11,939 bases of DNA from positions 1-11,939 of the forward strand of contig JBDKLD010000048.1 in the NCBI GenBank assembly GCA_039795715.1. Direction: 5' to 3'. The notes under the pieces were generated by a model. The model ran no database searches, was not told where the DNA came from, and was given only the letters and a program-made list of their open reading frames with translations. Positions within the stretch are counted from its first letter, which is position 1; each line of letters starts with the position of its first letter. Source of the DNA: JAGOSA01 sp039795715. GTDB taxonomy: Bacteria > Patescibacteriota > Minisyncoccia > Phycocordibacterales > UBA9973. The position numbers and the translations under genes are program-made. Positions 5,599 through 11,939 of this stretch are shown here, in pieces.

Positions 5599-7710
5599 CT
5601 AACTAAGCAATACTAAAAATCCTTGTTCTGTGATGATATTCACGCCCAATTTCTGCGCATCACCATACTTTGACCCAGGATTCTCCCCTACCACAACGTA
5701 GTCTGTATTTTTCGAAACCGAGCTAGCGACTTTGCCACCGAGCGAGAGGATTTTTTTCTTGGCTTCGTCGCGGGACATTTTTTCCATTGTGCCAGTGAGG
5801 ACAAAAATCTTGCCGGTGAGTTTGCCGCCTTTGGGTATGGAAAAAGTTTTTGGTATCACACCATTTCGCATAAGTTTTTTGACATAGTCGAGATTATATT
5901 TGTCGGCAAAGTAAGAGAGGATACTTTCGGCCACCAGTGGACCAATGTTTTCAATATTCTCCAAATCTTCGCGCTTTGCCTCAGCAAATTTTTCAAATGT
6001 ATGGAAATACGTAGCAAGGTCGCGAGCCGTCTCCTCCCCAACATGAAGAATACCTAAAGAAATAATAAAGCGATCAAGCGCTACGTGTTTTTTACTCTCT
6101 AAACTTTCGATAATATTTTTGGCACTTTTCTCACCAAATCGTTCAAGTCCAGACAGATCTGCCTCGGTAAGAGTAAATAAGTCCGCAGCATCAGTGATCA
6201 AGCCTTCGTCTTTGAGTCGTTCCAAGATCTTCGGACCAACTTCATAAATTTCTAACGCATTTACAAAGTGCACCATACCGCGAGTATTTTTTGCCGGACA
6301 TTTTTTATTTGTACAATAGAAAGCGACCGAAGTTGTTATGTTAATTGGTTTTTTATTTTCAATTTTCTTACCGATTGTATTCTTTTCTCTACTTTTTGCT
6401 CCGCCACCCGTTCCCCGTTTTTCTATCTCTCCCCCGCACTCCGGACACTTCTTCGGCATAGCAAACTTTTTTTCTTTACCCGTGCGGAGCTTCACCAGCA
6501 CTTCAACAACTTCAGGAATAACATCGCCGGCTTTCTGTATCACCACAGTATCCCCAATACGAATATCGAGTCGCTCTATCTGGTCCATATTGTGAAGTGT
6601 CGATTTGGAAACAGTCGAGCCAGCAACAAGTGTCGGCTCAAAATGCGCGAGTGGTGTGAGCACGCCTGTGCGACCAACTTGCACAGTTATGTCTGTGACA
6701 GTGGTCGTGGCTTTTTCGGCAGGATATTTGTAGGCCACAGAGTAGCGCGGAGCTTTACCAACAACACCGAGCTCATTTTGAAAATCGAGGTTGTCTATAC
6801 AAATCACCACGCCATCTGTACCAAATGATAAACTGGCGCGAAGCTTCTCGATGTGATCAATCACTTTCTCGACTTCTTTAATGGTTGCACACCTACCTAC
6901 AAGATCGCTCATTGGAAAACCGAGCGAGGCAAGCAAGCGATGGCGGTCGCTGTGGCGCAGGATTTTTTTGCCAAAGTCATCAGAGATCTCAGCAATGTCG
7001 TACACAAAAAAGTTTAAATTGCGCGAACGTGAAGTCGTTGGATCAAGCTGGCGAATGCCACCTGCAGCCGCATTGCGGGTATTGGCAAAAAGTGGCTTGC
7101 CCTCTTTTGACTGCTTGGCATTGAGCACGAGTAAGGTCTTCTTTGACATGACAATTTCCCCACGGACTTCCATAAGCTTTGGGAATGGTGCGGTCAGGGA
7201 GAGCGGAACGTCAGGAACAATAGAAACATTTTGCGTCACGTCTTCGCCAATGAAACCATCACCGCGAGTTGCGGCTTGCGTCAATTTCCCGTTTTCGTAT
7301 CGAAGTGTAACCGCGAGACCGTCAAACTTTAGCTCCGCGAAATAGTCTATTTTATTTACTCCGATTTCGCTGTTACTGCCGAGCATTTTTGCCATGCGCT
7401 TTGTCCAGTCACCAAGTTCTTCTTTGGAAAATACATCGTTGAGTGAAAGCATACGTGTCTTGTGTGTGACTTTGACGAATTTATCGAGCGCTTTGCCAGC
7501 GACACGTTTTGTAGGATCGTCTTTGGCGTCAGAAAAACGCAGTTCCGGATACTGATTTTCAAGCGTCCGGAGCTCGCGTGTGAGCGAATCGTAGACCTCG
7601 TCCGTCACCGACGGGTCATTTTTCACATGGTAAAGCTCTCGCAAACGGGTAATTTCCGAGCGCAATTTTGCTATTCTTTTTTGAGCCTCACCTGCGTTTT
7701 TACCTGCCAT
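5599..7710 (-). CDS. ligA: NAD+-dependent DNA ligase LigA with enlarged zinc finger
   Basis: LigA seals nicks in replication and repair, using NAD+ to adenylate an active-site lysine. At 703 aa it is slightly longer than the usual 670. Domains in order: Ia (about 5-70, with YHVKNDPSVTDEVYD contacting NMN); the adenylation domain with Lys128 in ELKFDG and later TRGDGFIGEDVT and SFGTDGVV; the OB fold (about 330-415); a Cys4 zinc finger (C422, C425, C466, C471); HhH repeats (about 483-610, including GLERFGEKSA and LENIENIGP); and a C-terminal BRCT domain (about 626-703). The 40 residues between C425 and C466, against 14 in E. coli, contain a Gly/Lys-rich insertion. It starts 15 nt after the upstream pilin gene with a 4/6 extended -10 6 nt before ATG and no Shine-Dalgarno. 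Confidence 0.97.
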   Translation of the reverse strand: MAGKNAGEAQKRIAKLRSEITRLRELYHVKNDPSVTDEVYDSLTRELRTLENQYPELRFSDAKDDPTKRVAGKALDKFVKVTHKTRMLSLNDVFSKEELGDWTKRMAKMLGSNSEIGVNKIDYFAELKFDGLAVTLRYENGKLTQAATRGDGFIGEDVTQNVSIVPDVPLSLTAPFPKLMEVRGEIVMSKKTLLVLNAKQSKEGKPLFANTRNAAAGGIRQLDPTTSRSRNLNFFVYDIAEISDDFGKKILRHSDRHRLLASLGFPMSDLVGRCATIKEVEKVIDHIEKLRASLSFGTDGVVICIDNLDFQNELGVVGKAPRYSVAYKYPAEKATTTVTDITVQVGRTGVLTPLAHFEPTLVAGSTVSKSTLHNMDQIERLDIRIGDTVVIQKAGDVIPEVVEVLVKLRTGKEKKFAMPKKCPECGGEIEKRGTGGGAKSREKNTIGKKIENKKPINITTSVAFYCTNKKCPAKNTRGMVHFVNALEIYEVGPKILERLKDEGLITDAADLFTLTEADLSGLERFGEKSAKNIIESLESKKHVALDRFIISLGILHVGEETARDLATYFHTFEKFAEAKREDLENIENIGPLVAESILSYFADKYNLDYVKKLMRNGVIPKTFSIPKGGKLTGKIFVLTGTMEKMSRDEAKKKILSLGGKVASSVSKNTDYVVVGENPGSKYGDAQKLGVNIITEQGFLVLLS

Positions 7711-7716
7711 GGAGAC

Positions 7717-7725
7717 AGCATACCA
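7717..7725 (-). promoter_or_regulatory. Extended -10 before ligA
   Basis: Minus-strand TGGTATGCT ends exactly 6 nt (GTCTCC) before the ligA ATG and abuts the stop codon of the upstream pilin gene (7726-7728). The hexamer matches TATAAT at four of six bases and carries the TGn extension. It would start a leaderless ligA mRNA; read-through from the pilin operon is also possible. Confidence 0.45.
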
Positions 7726-8340
7726 TTAGTTGCCGTTGAGATAAATCGCCGAGAGAAAACGCTCTACAGCTCTCGCGCCTGCGCCACCTGAGAAGTAAAG
7801 TTCTGCGCCACCATTGAGGCCTGGGATATAGTCTATATTGTTACAGTTTACATTGTAGCCACGGGAATCGATTTTGGTTGATTCACCAACTTGGTCGACT
7901 GGATCGTAGTCATAGCTTTTATCGATCGAAAAAATAGCACAGCCAGGTATTGTATTGCCGTTGACGTTGGCATTGACGTCTAGCTTGTAGACAATTTTTG
8001 TCGCGCTCGAAACATCGAGTAAATATGTTGGGTGAACACCACCGCATTTGACTGTTTGGTCATCGGGAGATTGCCCGGAAGTGAACCATCCGCGATTGAC
8101 GTCCCAATACAAAGCGCACTCCATGCCCGTATCTGCTGCCATGAAAGAGTATTGGCTTGTTTTTGCGTTTACGGAAAGTAATTGCTCTTTGTAGGCGATA
8201 CCGGAAATAGATAGAGCCATGAGCAAGAGAATGCTCGAGACCAACACAGCAAAAAGCGCGACGAAGCCTGCCTGCTTGGTTGTCGCACTCCTCTCTTCTC
8301 GAATTGTTTTTATCTTATTTTTTTTAAAAAAATAATTCAT
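7726..8340 (-). CDS. PilX/GspK-like minor pilin lacking Glu5
   Basis: This 204-aa protein is the last gene of the pilin operon. A basic leader (KKNKIKTIREERSATTKQAG) precedes a probable cleavage at G25-F26 and a hydrophobic helix FVALFAVLVSSILLLMALSI (26-45). Position +5 is Phe30 rather than the Glu of ordinary pilins; PilX of Pseudomonas and the GspK pseudopilin share this loss, and such subunits sit at the pilus tip. FMAADTGMECALYWD (66-80) follows the helix. The exported part has four cysteines (in MEC, VKC, PGC, VNC), so two disulfides are possible. It starts 18 nt after the PilV-like stop with no Shine-Dalgarno. The fold and operon place it with minor pilins; the exact orthologue is uncertain. 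Confidence 0.8.
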   Translation of the reverse strand: MNYFFKKNKIKTIREERSATTKQAGFVALFAVLVSSILLLMALSISGIAYKEQLLSVNAKTSQYSFMAADTGMECALYWDVNRGWFTSGQSPDDQTVKCGGVHPTYLLDVSSATKIVYKLDVNANVNGNTIPGCAIFSIDKSYDYDPVDQVGESTKIDSRGYNVNCNNIDYIPGLNGGAELYFSGGAGARAVERFLSAIYLNGN

Positions 8341-8358
8341 AATAATGTGCTTTGAAAG

Positions 8359-8979
8359 CTACGGTGTAGAAACTGGTAGCCAATTGGTAAGCGTTTCGGT
8401 GAGAGTGACATTTTTCTCAGCATTATTCCGCTCTTTCCAAAAAACCGAAGCAATTAACTTCACTTCATTTTTATTTGTAGGATTTATTTCCACCGTAAAA
8501 TATCGGTGGAAAATCGTCGCTGTACCAGTCCCCGCAAGACTAGACTGATAAAAATAGCCGTTTGTATCAAGGTACACGGGATAATCTTGGCATTCATCTA
8601 GATTTTGGCATTTGAAAACTTCGGTGGTTTGGGTTGTTGTTGCTGGATTAAAAATAGTCGGATCGGCAATCGCGCACATAGTCTGTGGCTGTGTCTTCGT
8701 ATCACACGGTGTCACAAGATCGACGAAATCCGCCCAAGTGTAGGCCACACCTGGAGCTTCGGAGTATTTGTTTCGCAAATGACGTATATACTCCACCTCT
8801 TCCTGCGCCAAGTAGTTGGCGACGATTCTATTTTTTGAATTGGTAGTACTCGTAATGCCTTTTGCGGAAACAGAAATAACCGCCGAAATAGACACTGAGA
8901 AAATCGCAACAGCCACCAGCGTTTCAACAATCGTAAACCCGTCGGTACTATTTTTATTTTTTCTTGATACAAATTTCAT
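8359..8979 (-). CDS. PilV-like minor pilin (type IV prepilin)
   Basis: This is a 206-aa type IV prepilin, likely part of the minor-pilin complex that primes pilus assembly at the inner membrane. The class III signal is clear: a short positively charged leader MKFVSRKNKNSTDG, cleavage after G14, then FTIVETLVAVAIF with Glu19 at mature position +5 and a hydrophobic helix to about residue 38. The residue before the Gly is Asp, which is uncommon. The ANYLAQEEVEYIRHLRN helix (about 54-70) resembles the conserved N-terminal helix of PilV/GspI proteins. Four cysteines lie in the exported domain. It begins 9 nt after the PilW-like stop, without a Shine-Dalgarno, so coupling within the operon is likely. 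Assignment to PilV rather than another minor pilin rests on this helix and gene order. Confidence 0.82.
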   Translation of the reverse strand: MKFVSRKNKNSTDGFTIVETLVAVAIFSVSISAVISVSAKGITSTTNSKNRIVANYLAQEEVEYIRHLRNKYSEAPGVAYTWADFVDLVTPCDTKTQPQTMCAIADPTIFNPATTTQTTEVFKCQNLDECQDYPVYLDTNGYFYQSSLAGTGTATIFHRYFTVEINPTNKNEVKLIASVFWKERNNAEKNVTLTETLTNWLPVSTP

Positions 8980-8988
8980 GTCTATGTG

Positions 8989-9669
8989 CTACGGATTAAC
9001 AATATTAACATTTCTTTGTGAAGCAGATGTCTGCATACTGAACGGAGTCGCAATCTGCTTATAATAGACTTTGCCAGAAATACGGATGATAACTCTTGGG
9101 GAAATCGCAAAATCGCCAACTTGCGTATTATAAATATTGAAACCAGACGCCGAGCAAGATATTCTTATTTCAGATGGCAAAATTGCAACAAAAACCGCAC
9201 CACCGTTGATTGATTTCTCGAGAGTACATTCGTCTTTTGTCGAATCGGTCACGCTGAACCTGTAGACAACTTGGTCGCCCGCATTGGCAGAACCGCCAGC
9301 CGCAGGATACGTTGGGTCAGCAGGCAAACCTCCGAGTGGCTCAAGTGCTGCAATGAGTGAGCCTGTGTGACCAGAACCAACGCAGTCTTGCGCAATAGCT
9401 AGAAAATTATTGACTTGGTTTGGCGCCAAATTTAGCGTCGGGCAATGGTAATACGAGCCAAGCTTAAAATTCCTCGACATATCCTCCATCGCGAAGTTGA
9501 GGCTATCGATGATTGCTCGCAGGTTCTGAGATTTCTTATTGGTATTATTGACATTGAGCAAGGCACTAATACCGATAACCATGACAATAGTAAAAACAGC
9601 AATGGCAACCATAGCTTCGAGCAAAGTGAATCCTTTCATTTTTGTAATTGTTGCTTGGACAGATTTCAT
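8989..9669 (-). CDS. PilW-like minor pilin (type IV prepilin)
   Basis: This prepilin is best read as 226 aa from the ATG at 9667-9669, one base after the upstream stop (TAATATG), which fits translational coupling. The frame stays open to an ATG at 9819, but that extension lies wholly inside the upstream gene and has no pilin leader. From the chosen start, MKSVQATITKMKG is the leader, G13 the cleavage site, and FTLLEAMVAIAVF follows with Glu18 at +5; an inner Met (residue 11) could also start. The next helix, AIIDSLNFAMEDMSRNFK, resembles PilW/GspJ proteins. The exported domain has four cysteines and an SASGFNIYN stretch. Its place between the GspH/FimT- and PilV-like genes supports membership in the minor-pilin priming complex. 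Confidence 0.82.
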   Translation of the reverse strand: MKSVQATITKMKGFTLLEAMVAIAVFTIVMVIGISALLNVNNTNKKSQNLRAIIDSLNFAMEDMSRNFKLGSYYHCPTLNLAPNQVNNFLAIAQDCVGSGHTGSLIAALEPLGGLPADPTYPAAGGSANAGDQVVYRFSVTDSTKDECTLEKSINGGAVFVAILPSEIRISCSASGFNIYNTQVGDFAISPRVIIRISGKVYYKQIATPFSMQTSASQRNVNIVNP

Positions 9670-9670
9670 A

Positions 9671-10396
9671 TTATGGATACGGAGTATATTTCTCAATACT
9701 GATTCGACCCAAACTGGTGACGACGATATCTTTAGGCGAAGTGTCTTCTGTATTTGGTGACGAAATCGTAATCCGGACATAATTAAATCGATCACCATTA
9801 TCATTTTTGATAATGGCATCAGGAAATGGACGCTTGAAGGTAATGTGCACGCCAGAAGTATTTGTCAGATCAGTATCGCACTCCATACCAGATCCTACGC
9901 AAATAGCGCTTATAAAATTCCCCTGTCCGAGAGAAATATTGTCGAGACATTCTGTTGCCACACCAGAGCCACAAGGATTGCCGTAATCGAGCATTTCATT
10001 GACTGGCCGAACATTCGGCTGGGCATAGTCAAAGTACCTAAGCAAGCTCTTGCCGTCAGTACCGCCGAAACTCTGCATGAGCAAATTTACATATTGAGAA
10101 CTTTTTGCAGTCACGTAGATACCGTACCTTGGAGCGCAGTCATCCGAATTTCTATTACATGTAGAGAGTGCGTCATTGGTTCGTCCTGAGATTGCTTCTT
10201 TTTGTGCAGCATTGATCTGGAGCGCCATGTCTTGCGCAAGATTTTGTAAGGTAATATTTCTACCGAATCGAGAAAAGTTGACAAGAAGCGTGCCAGCGAT
10301 AATAGAGAAAATTGAGATCACGACGACAAGTTCTATAAAGGTCACTCCCCGATTACTTTGGAAAGTCTTTTTTATTTTCTCAAAAAAAGTAACCAT
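9671..10396 (-). CDS. GspH/FimT-like minor pilin (type IV prepilin)
   Basis: I place the start at the ATG 10394-10396, one base after the pilD stop (TGATATG), giving 241 aa; an ATG at 10423 would add nine residues but overlap pilD. The leader MVTFFEKIKKTFQSNRG ends at the cleavage glycine G17, followed by VTFIELVVVISIF with Glu22 at +5. The first mature residue is Val, not the usual Phe. The helix continues through NLAQDMALQINAAQKEAISGR, typical of GspH/FimT pilins. The globular part has six cysteines in three close pairs (TC...DC, PC...EC, IC...EC), suggesting disulfide-braced loops. It ends with LGRISIEKY. FimT/GspH proteins join the minor-pilin tip complex, and FimT of some species binds DNA; no such activity can be read here. 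Confidence 0.82.
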   Translation of the reverse strand: MVTFFEKIKKTFQSNRGVTFIELVVVISIFSIIAGTLLVNFSRFGRNITLQNLAQDMALQINAAQKEAISGRTNDALSTCNRNSDDCAPRYGIYVTAKSSQYVNLLMQSFGGTDGKSLLRYFDYAQPNVRPVNEMLDYGNPCGSGVATECLDNISLGQGNFISAICVGSGMECDTDLTNTSGVHITFKRPFPDAIIKNDNGDRFNYVRITISSPNTEDTSPKDIVVTSLGRISIEKYTPYP

Positions 10397-10397
10397 A

Positions 10398-11201
10398 TCA
10401 GCGGAAGATATTGAGAAGATCAACTACTCCGATATCAAAGAAGAAAGCGATGAGCGTACCAGCGACCAGAAAAGGCGCGAATGGTATCTGCATTTTGCGA
10501 GCAGACATTGAGCCTTTCATAAGGAGAATGACAATACCGATAATTGCCCCAATCCAAAACGACATAACCAGAGCGGCAAATCCCCGACTCATACCCAAGA
10601 GAAAGCCTATCGCAACCGCCAGTTTGACGTCGCCAAAACCAAGCCACTCGCCTTTTGACACTGCCCAAAGGATAAAAAGTGGTAGTGCAACAAGCGGGCC
10701 TGCGACAATTGCGCTCAGTGCCGCAGGATGGAAGTCTACTGCGCCAAATTTCGTCATAAAAAGACCGAGAAAAGAAATGACAATCAGCGGGTACACCAAA
10801 TTGTTGGGTACTATTTTGTGGCGCAAATCGTATCCAGCGATAACCAGCATTATGGCAAAAGAAAGCGCGTAGAAAAGCGTGAAGTAGAGAAAGTTGCCAA
10901 GCGAGTACGGCAAGAAAAAAGCAAATCGAGAAAATAGAAATAGCACGATGATACCCATGGCAAACTCGACAGCGGGATAGAGAAGACTTATCGGTGTTCT
11001 ACATTTATTACATTTTCCACCTTGGAAAAAATATGAAAAAAGAGGCACTAACTCATACCACGCAAGATTGCGAGAGCATGTCAGACAGCCACTTCTACCA
11101 CCAAGTGTCCGTCCGCTATTGTGGCGGAAAATGACGACATTCAAAAAACTGCCAATCGCCGTGCCAAACAAAAAAACCATAACAGGAATAAAATTATCCA
11201 T
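10398..11201 (-). CDS. pilD: Prepilin peptidase PilD (A24 aspartic protease)
   Basis: PilD is the inner-membrane peptidase that removes the leader before the mature +1 residue of prepilins; many forms also N-methylate the new terminus. The 267-aa protein has the N-terminal domain with GSFLNVVIFR (17-26) and the two zinc-type pairs CLTC (C39, C42) and CNKC (C64, C67), as in bifunctional enzymes. The catalytic aspartates are Asp125 in GYDLRHKIVPN and Asp191 in GFGDVKLAVAIG. About seven to eight hydrophobic segments fill the rest. It heads the run of four minor-pilin genes, each beginning 1-18 nt after the last, and follows the major pilin gene by 26 nt. Its substrates are encoded on both sides. 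A consensus extended -10 precedes it by 8 nt. Confidence 0.95.
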   Translation of the reverse strand: MDNFIPVMVFLFGTAIGSFLNVVIFRHNSGRTLGGRSGCLTCSRNLAWYELVPLFSYFFQGGKCNKCRTPISLLYPAVEFAMGIIVLFLFSRFAFFLPYSLGNFLYFTLFYALSFAIMLVIAGYDLRHKIVPNNLVYPLIVISFLGLFMTKFGAVDFHPAALSAIVAGPLVALPLFILWAVSKGEWLGFGDVKLAVAIGFLLGMSRGFAALVMSFWIGAIIGIVILLMKGSMSARKMQIPFAPFLVAGTLIAFFFDIGVVDLLNIFR

Positions 11202-11209
11202 TACGGTTT

Positions 11210-11218
11210 ATTATAGCA
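11210..11218 (-). promoter_or_regulatory. Consensus extended -10 before pilD
   Basis: Minus-strand TGCTATAAT is a perfect extended -10 ending 8 nt (AAACCGTA) before the pilD ATG, predicting a leader of 1-2 nt. It lies in the 26-nt gap after the pilin gene and could drive the pilD-minor pilin operon independently of the abundant major pilin. No -35 match is seen. Confidence 0.65.
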
Positions 11219-11226
11219 CCTCCTTT
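11217..11226 (-). promoter_or_regulatory. Shine-Dalgarno-like AAAGGAGGTG at an unusual position
   Basis: Minus-strand AAAGGAGGTG is fully complementary to the CACCTCCTTT found near the 3' end of bacterial 16S rRNA. It begins just after the pilin stop codon and overlaps the TG of the pilD extended -10. The pilD ATG is about 16-17 nt further on, beyond the normal 5-9 nt spacing, and no start codon opens a frame at the right distance. Transcripts beginning at the pilD -10 would not contain it. Confidence 0.4.
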
Positions 11227-11227
11227 A

Positions 11228-11704
11228 TTACTCGCATTCCCCAGAAGTATTGTTTGTCGGAGGAGTACCGCTTTGTCCAGCGAACCCCCTACTGTCAACA
11301 CAAAAATATTTGTCCGTTGCTGTAAGTGGAATGTATGCATAGTACCTCTGGTCACTTGCTAGACATTTTGCATCTTTACCATTGGCTTTGGCTGAGGCAA
11401 CCATGAGAACCTCAAAATTGGTGAGTGAAGCAGCACTAAGCCCACCAAAATAGCTAGTAACGCTTCCCGTTGTTCCGCACATACTTGCATAACTCAACTG
11501 ATGCTCATCGTAATAATTTTCTGCTTCAGCTCGAGCGCTCGACATAGAGGTAATAGCGCTCGCATCGCGGGCTTTGGACCTTGCCGTACGAAGGTTGGTG
11601 ATCACCATGGCAGCCAAAATACCGATGATAGCAATAACAACGAGCAGTTCAATAAGAGTGAAGCCTCGCTGTGCGATATTGTTAGTTTTGGAAATCATAT
11701 ACAT
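11228..11704 (-). CDS. pilA: Type IV major pilin-like prepilin
   Basis: A 158-aa type IVa-like prepilin, probably the main pilus subunit. The leader MYMISKTNNIAQRG ends at cleavage glycine G14; FTLIELLVVIAIIGILAAMV follows with Glu19 at +5, a near-perfect class III signal and N-terminal helix. The helix continues through RTARSKARDASAITSMSSARAEAENYY. The globular domain holds four cysteines (C76, C114, C135, C157), the last near the C-terminus like the D-region disulfide of known pilins. A consensus extended -10 ends 5 nt before the first ATG; a second ATG two codons on would shorten the leader only. It sits between pilC and pilD, the usual setting for a structural pilin, though a minor pilin cannot be excluded. 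Confidence 0.88.
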   Translation of the reverse strand: MYMISKTNNIAQRGFTLIELLVVIAIIGILAAMVITNLRTARSKARDASAITSMSSARAEAENYYDEHQLSYASMCGTTGSVTSYFGGLSAASLTNFEVLMVASAKANGKDAKCLASDQRYYAYIPLTATDKYFCVDSRGFAGQSGTPPTNNTSGECE

Positions 11705-11709
11705 TTTAG

Positions 11710-11718
11710 ATTATAGCA
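11710..11718 (-). promoter_or_regulatory. Consensus extended -10 before the major pilin gene
   Basis: Minus-strand TGCTATAAT ends 5 nt (CTAAA) before the pilin ATG, so transcription should start at or within a base or two of the start codon. It is identical in its nine bases to the element before pilD and lies in the 58-nt gap after pilC. No -35 match and no pilC terminator hairpin are seen in this gap. Confidence 0.7.
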
Positions 11719-11762
11719 CTCATTGAAACTATTACTGCCTTTTGTTGAATGTGGAAAACATA

Positions 11763-11939
11763 TTACTGAATCGAACTGGCGATATTGTAGATAGGGACCA
11801 AAATTGATGAGAGCAAAACACCAACGCCAATACCGAGCACGACAATCATTATCGGCTCAATGAGCCCAACAAGTGTGTCGACAATATCATCAACTTCTCT
11901 TTTATAGAAATGCGCCATTGTTCGCAAGATTTGCCCGAG
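11763..11939 (-). CDS. pilC: Type IV pilus inner-membrane platform protein PilC, C-terminal end (partial)
   Basis: The last 58 codons of a minus-strand gene that enters from the right edge, ending at TAA 11763-11765. The peptide has MAHFYKREVDDIVDTLVGL followed by IEPIMIVVLGIGVGVLLSSILVPIYN, the conserved last region of GspF/PilC proteins: a polar cytoplasmic helix, the IEP turn and the final membrane segment. PilC is the inner-membrane platform that the assembly and retraction ATPases act on during pilus polymerisation. Its position directly upstream of the pilin gene fits a pil cluster continuing to the right, where pilB and pilT might be expected but are not visible. Confidence 0.92.
   Translation of the reverse strand, partial: LGQILRTMAHFYKREVDDIVDTLVGLIEPIMIVVLGIGVGVLLSSILVPIYNIASSIQ

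Noticed and set aside
6268..6828. 186-aa open frame on the plus strand opposite ligA
   Set aside because: It is fully antisense to a region of LigA with clear family motifs, has no recognisable domain and reads as a compositional shadow.
9670..9819. Longer N-terminus for the PilW-like gene starting at 9819
   Set aside because: The extra 50 codons lie inside the upstream pilin gene and would put the prepilin cleavage site over 60 residues from the N-terminus; the ATG at 9669, one base after the upstream stop, gives a normal leader.
10411..10872. 153-aa open frame on the plus strand opposite pilD
   Set aside because: pilD on the other strand has intact catalytic Asp and Cys motifs; the opposite frame is rich in Ile/Arg/Lys/Pro with no known motif.
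11750..11758. DnaA-box-like TTTTCCACA (minus strand) upstream of the pilin gene
   Set aside because: It is a single copy with one mismatch to TTATCCACA, with no cluster, no AT-rich unwinding region and no dnaA or dnaN nearby; chance is sufficient.

Overview
This window looks like a chromosomal segment of a small-genome Patescibacteria (CPR) bacterium, probably Parcubacteria/Paceibacteria-like. That is an inference from protein character: the FtsX N-terminus, a shortened RF2, a cluster of class III pilins, and two small lineage-type hypothetical proteins. Genes are packed tightly and UAG, UAA and UGA all serve as stops. An RF2 gene is present and no in-frame UGA is needed, so the standard bacterial code applies. 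No rRNA, tRNA, CRISPR array, insertion sequence or phage gene was seen.

Layout. Bases 1-122 carry the 3' end of a plus-strand SpoU/TrmH-type RNA methyltransferase. A possible 38-codon ORF and a strong rho-independent terminator (258-279) follow. Everything after that is on the minus strand, convergent with it. In transcription order (right to left) the minus strand encodes: the end of pilC, a major pilin, the prepilin peptidase PilD, four minor pilins (GspH/FimT-, PilW-, PilV- and PilX-like), ligA, an 83-aa hypothetical, gatC-gatA, a membrane protein with an RNRIAH (HEPN-like) motif, prfB, ftsE and ftsX.

How the genes work together. PilC, PilD, the pilin and the minor pilins form most of a type IV pilus assembly set; the ATPases and secretin-type parts are not in the window. 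GatC and GatA are two of the three subunits of the tRNA-dependent amidotransferase (gatB is absent here). prfB-ftsE-ftsX repeats an order seen in many bacteria and joins translation termination to the FtsEX division/wall-hydrolase complex. LigA is the replicative NAD+ ligase.

The most striking non-coding signal is an extended -10 element (TGnTAnnnT, several with exact TATAAT) just before seven starts. It lies exactly 6 nt before four of them, and 5, 8 and 10 nt before the other three. No usable Shine-Dalgarno is visible at those starts, which predicts leaderless or nearly leaderless mRNAs. Other oddities are an RF2 about 66 residues short at the N-terminus with no programmed frameshift, a roughly 26-residue insertion inside the LigA zinc finger, and even cysteine counts (4, 4, 4, 4, 6) in every pilin while neighbouring FtsE, FtsX, RF2 and GatC have none.
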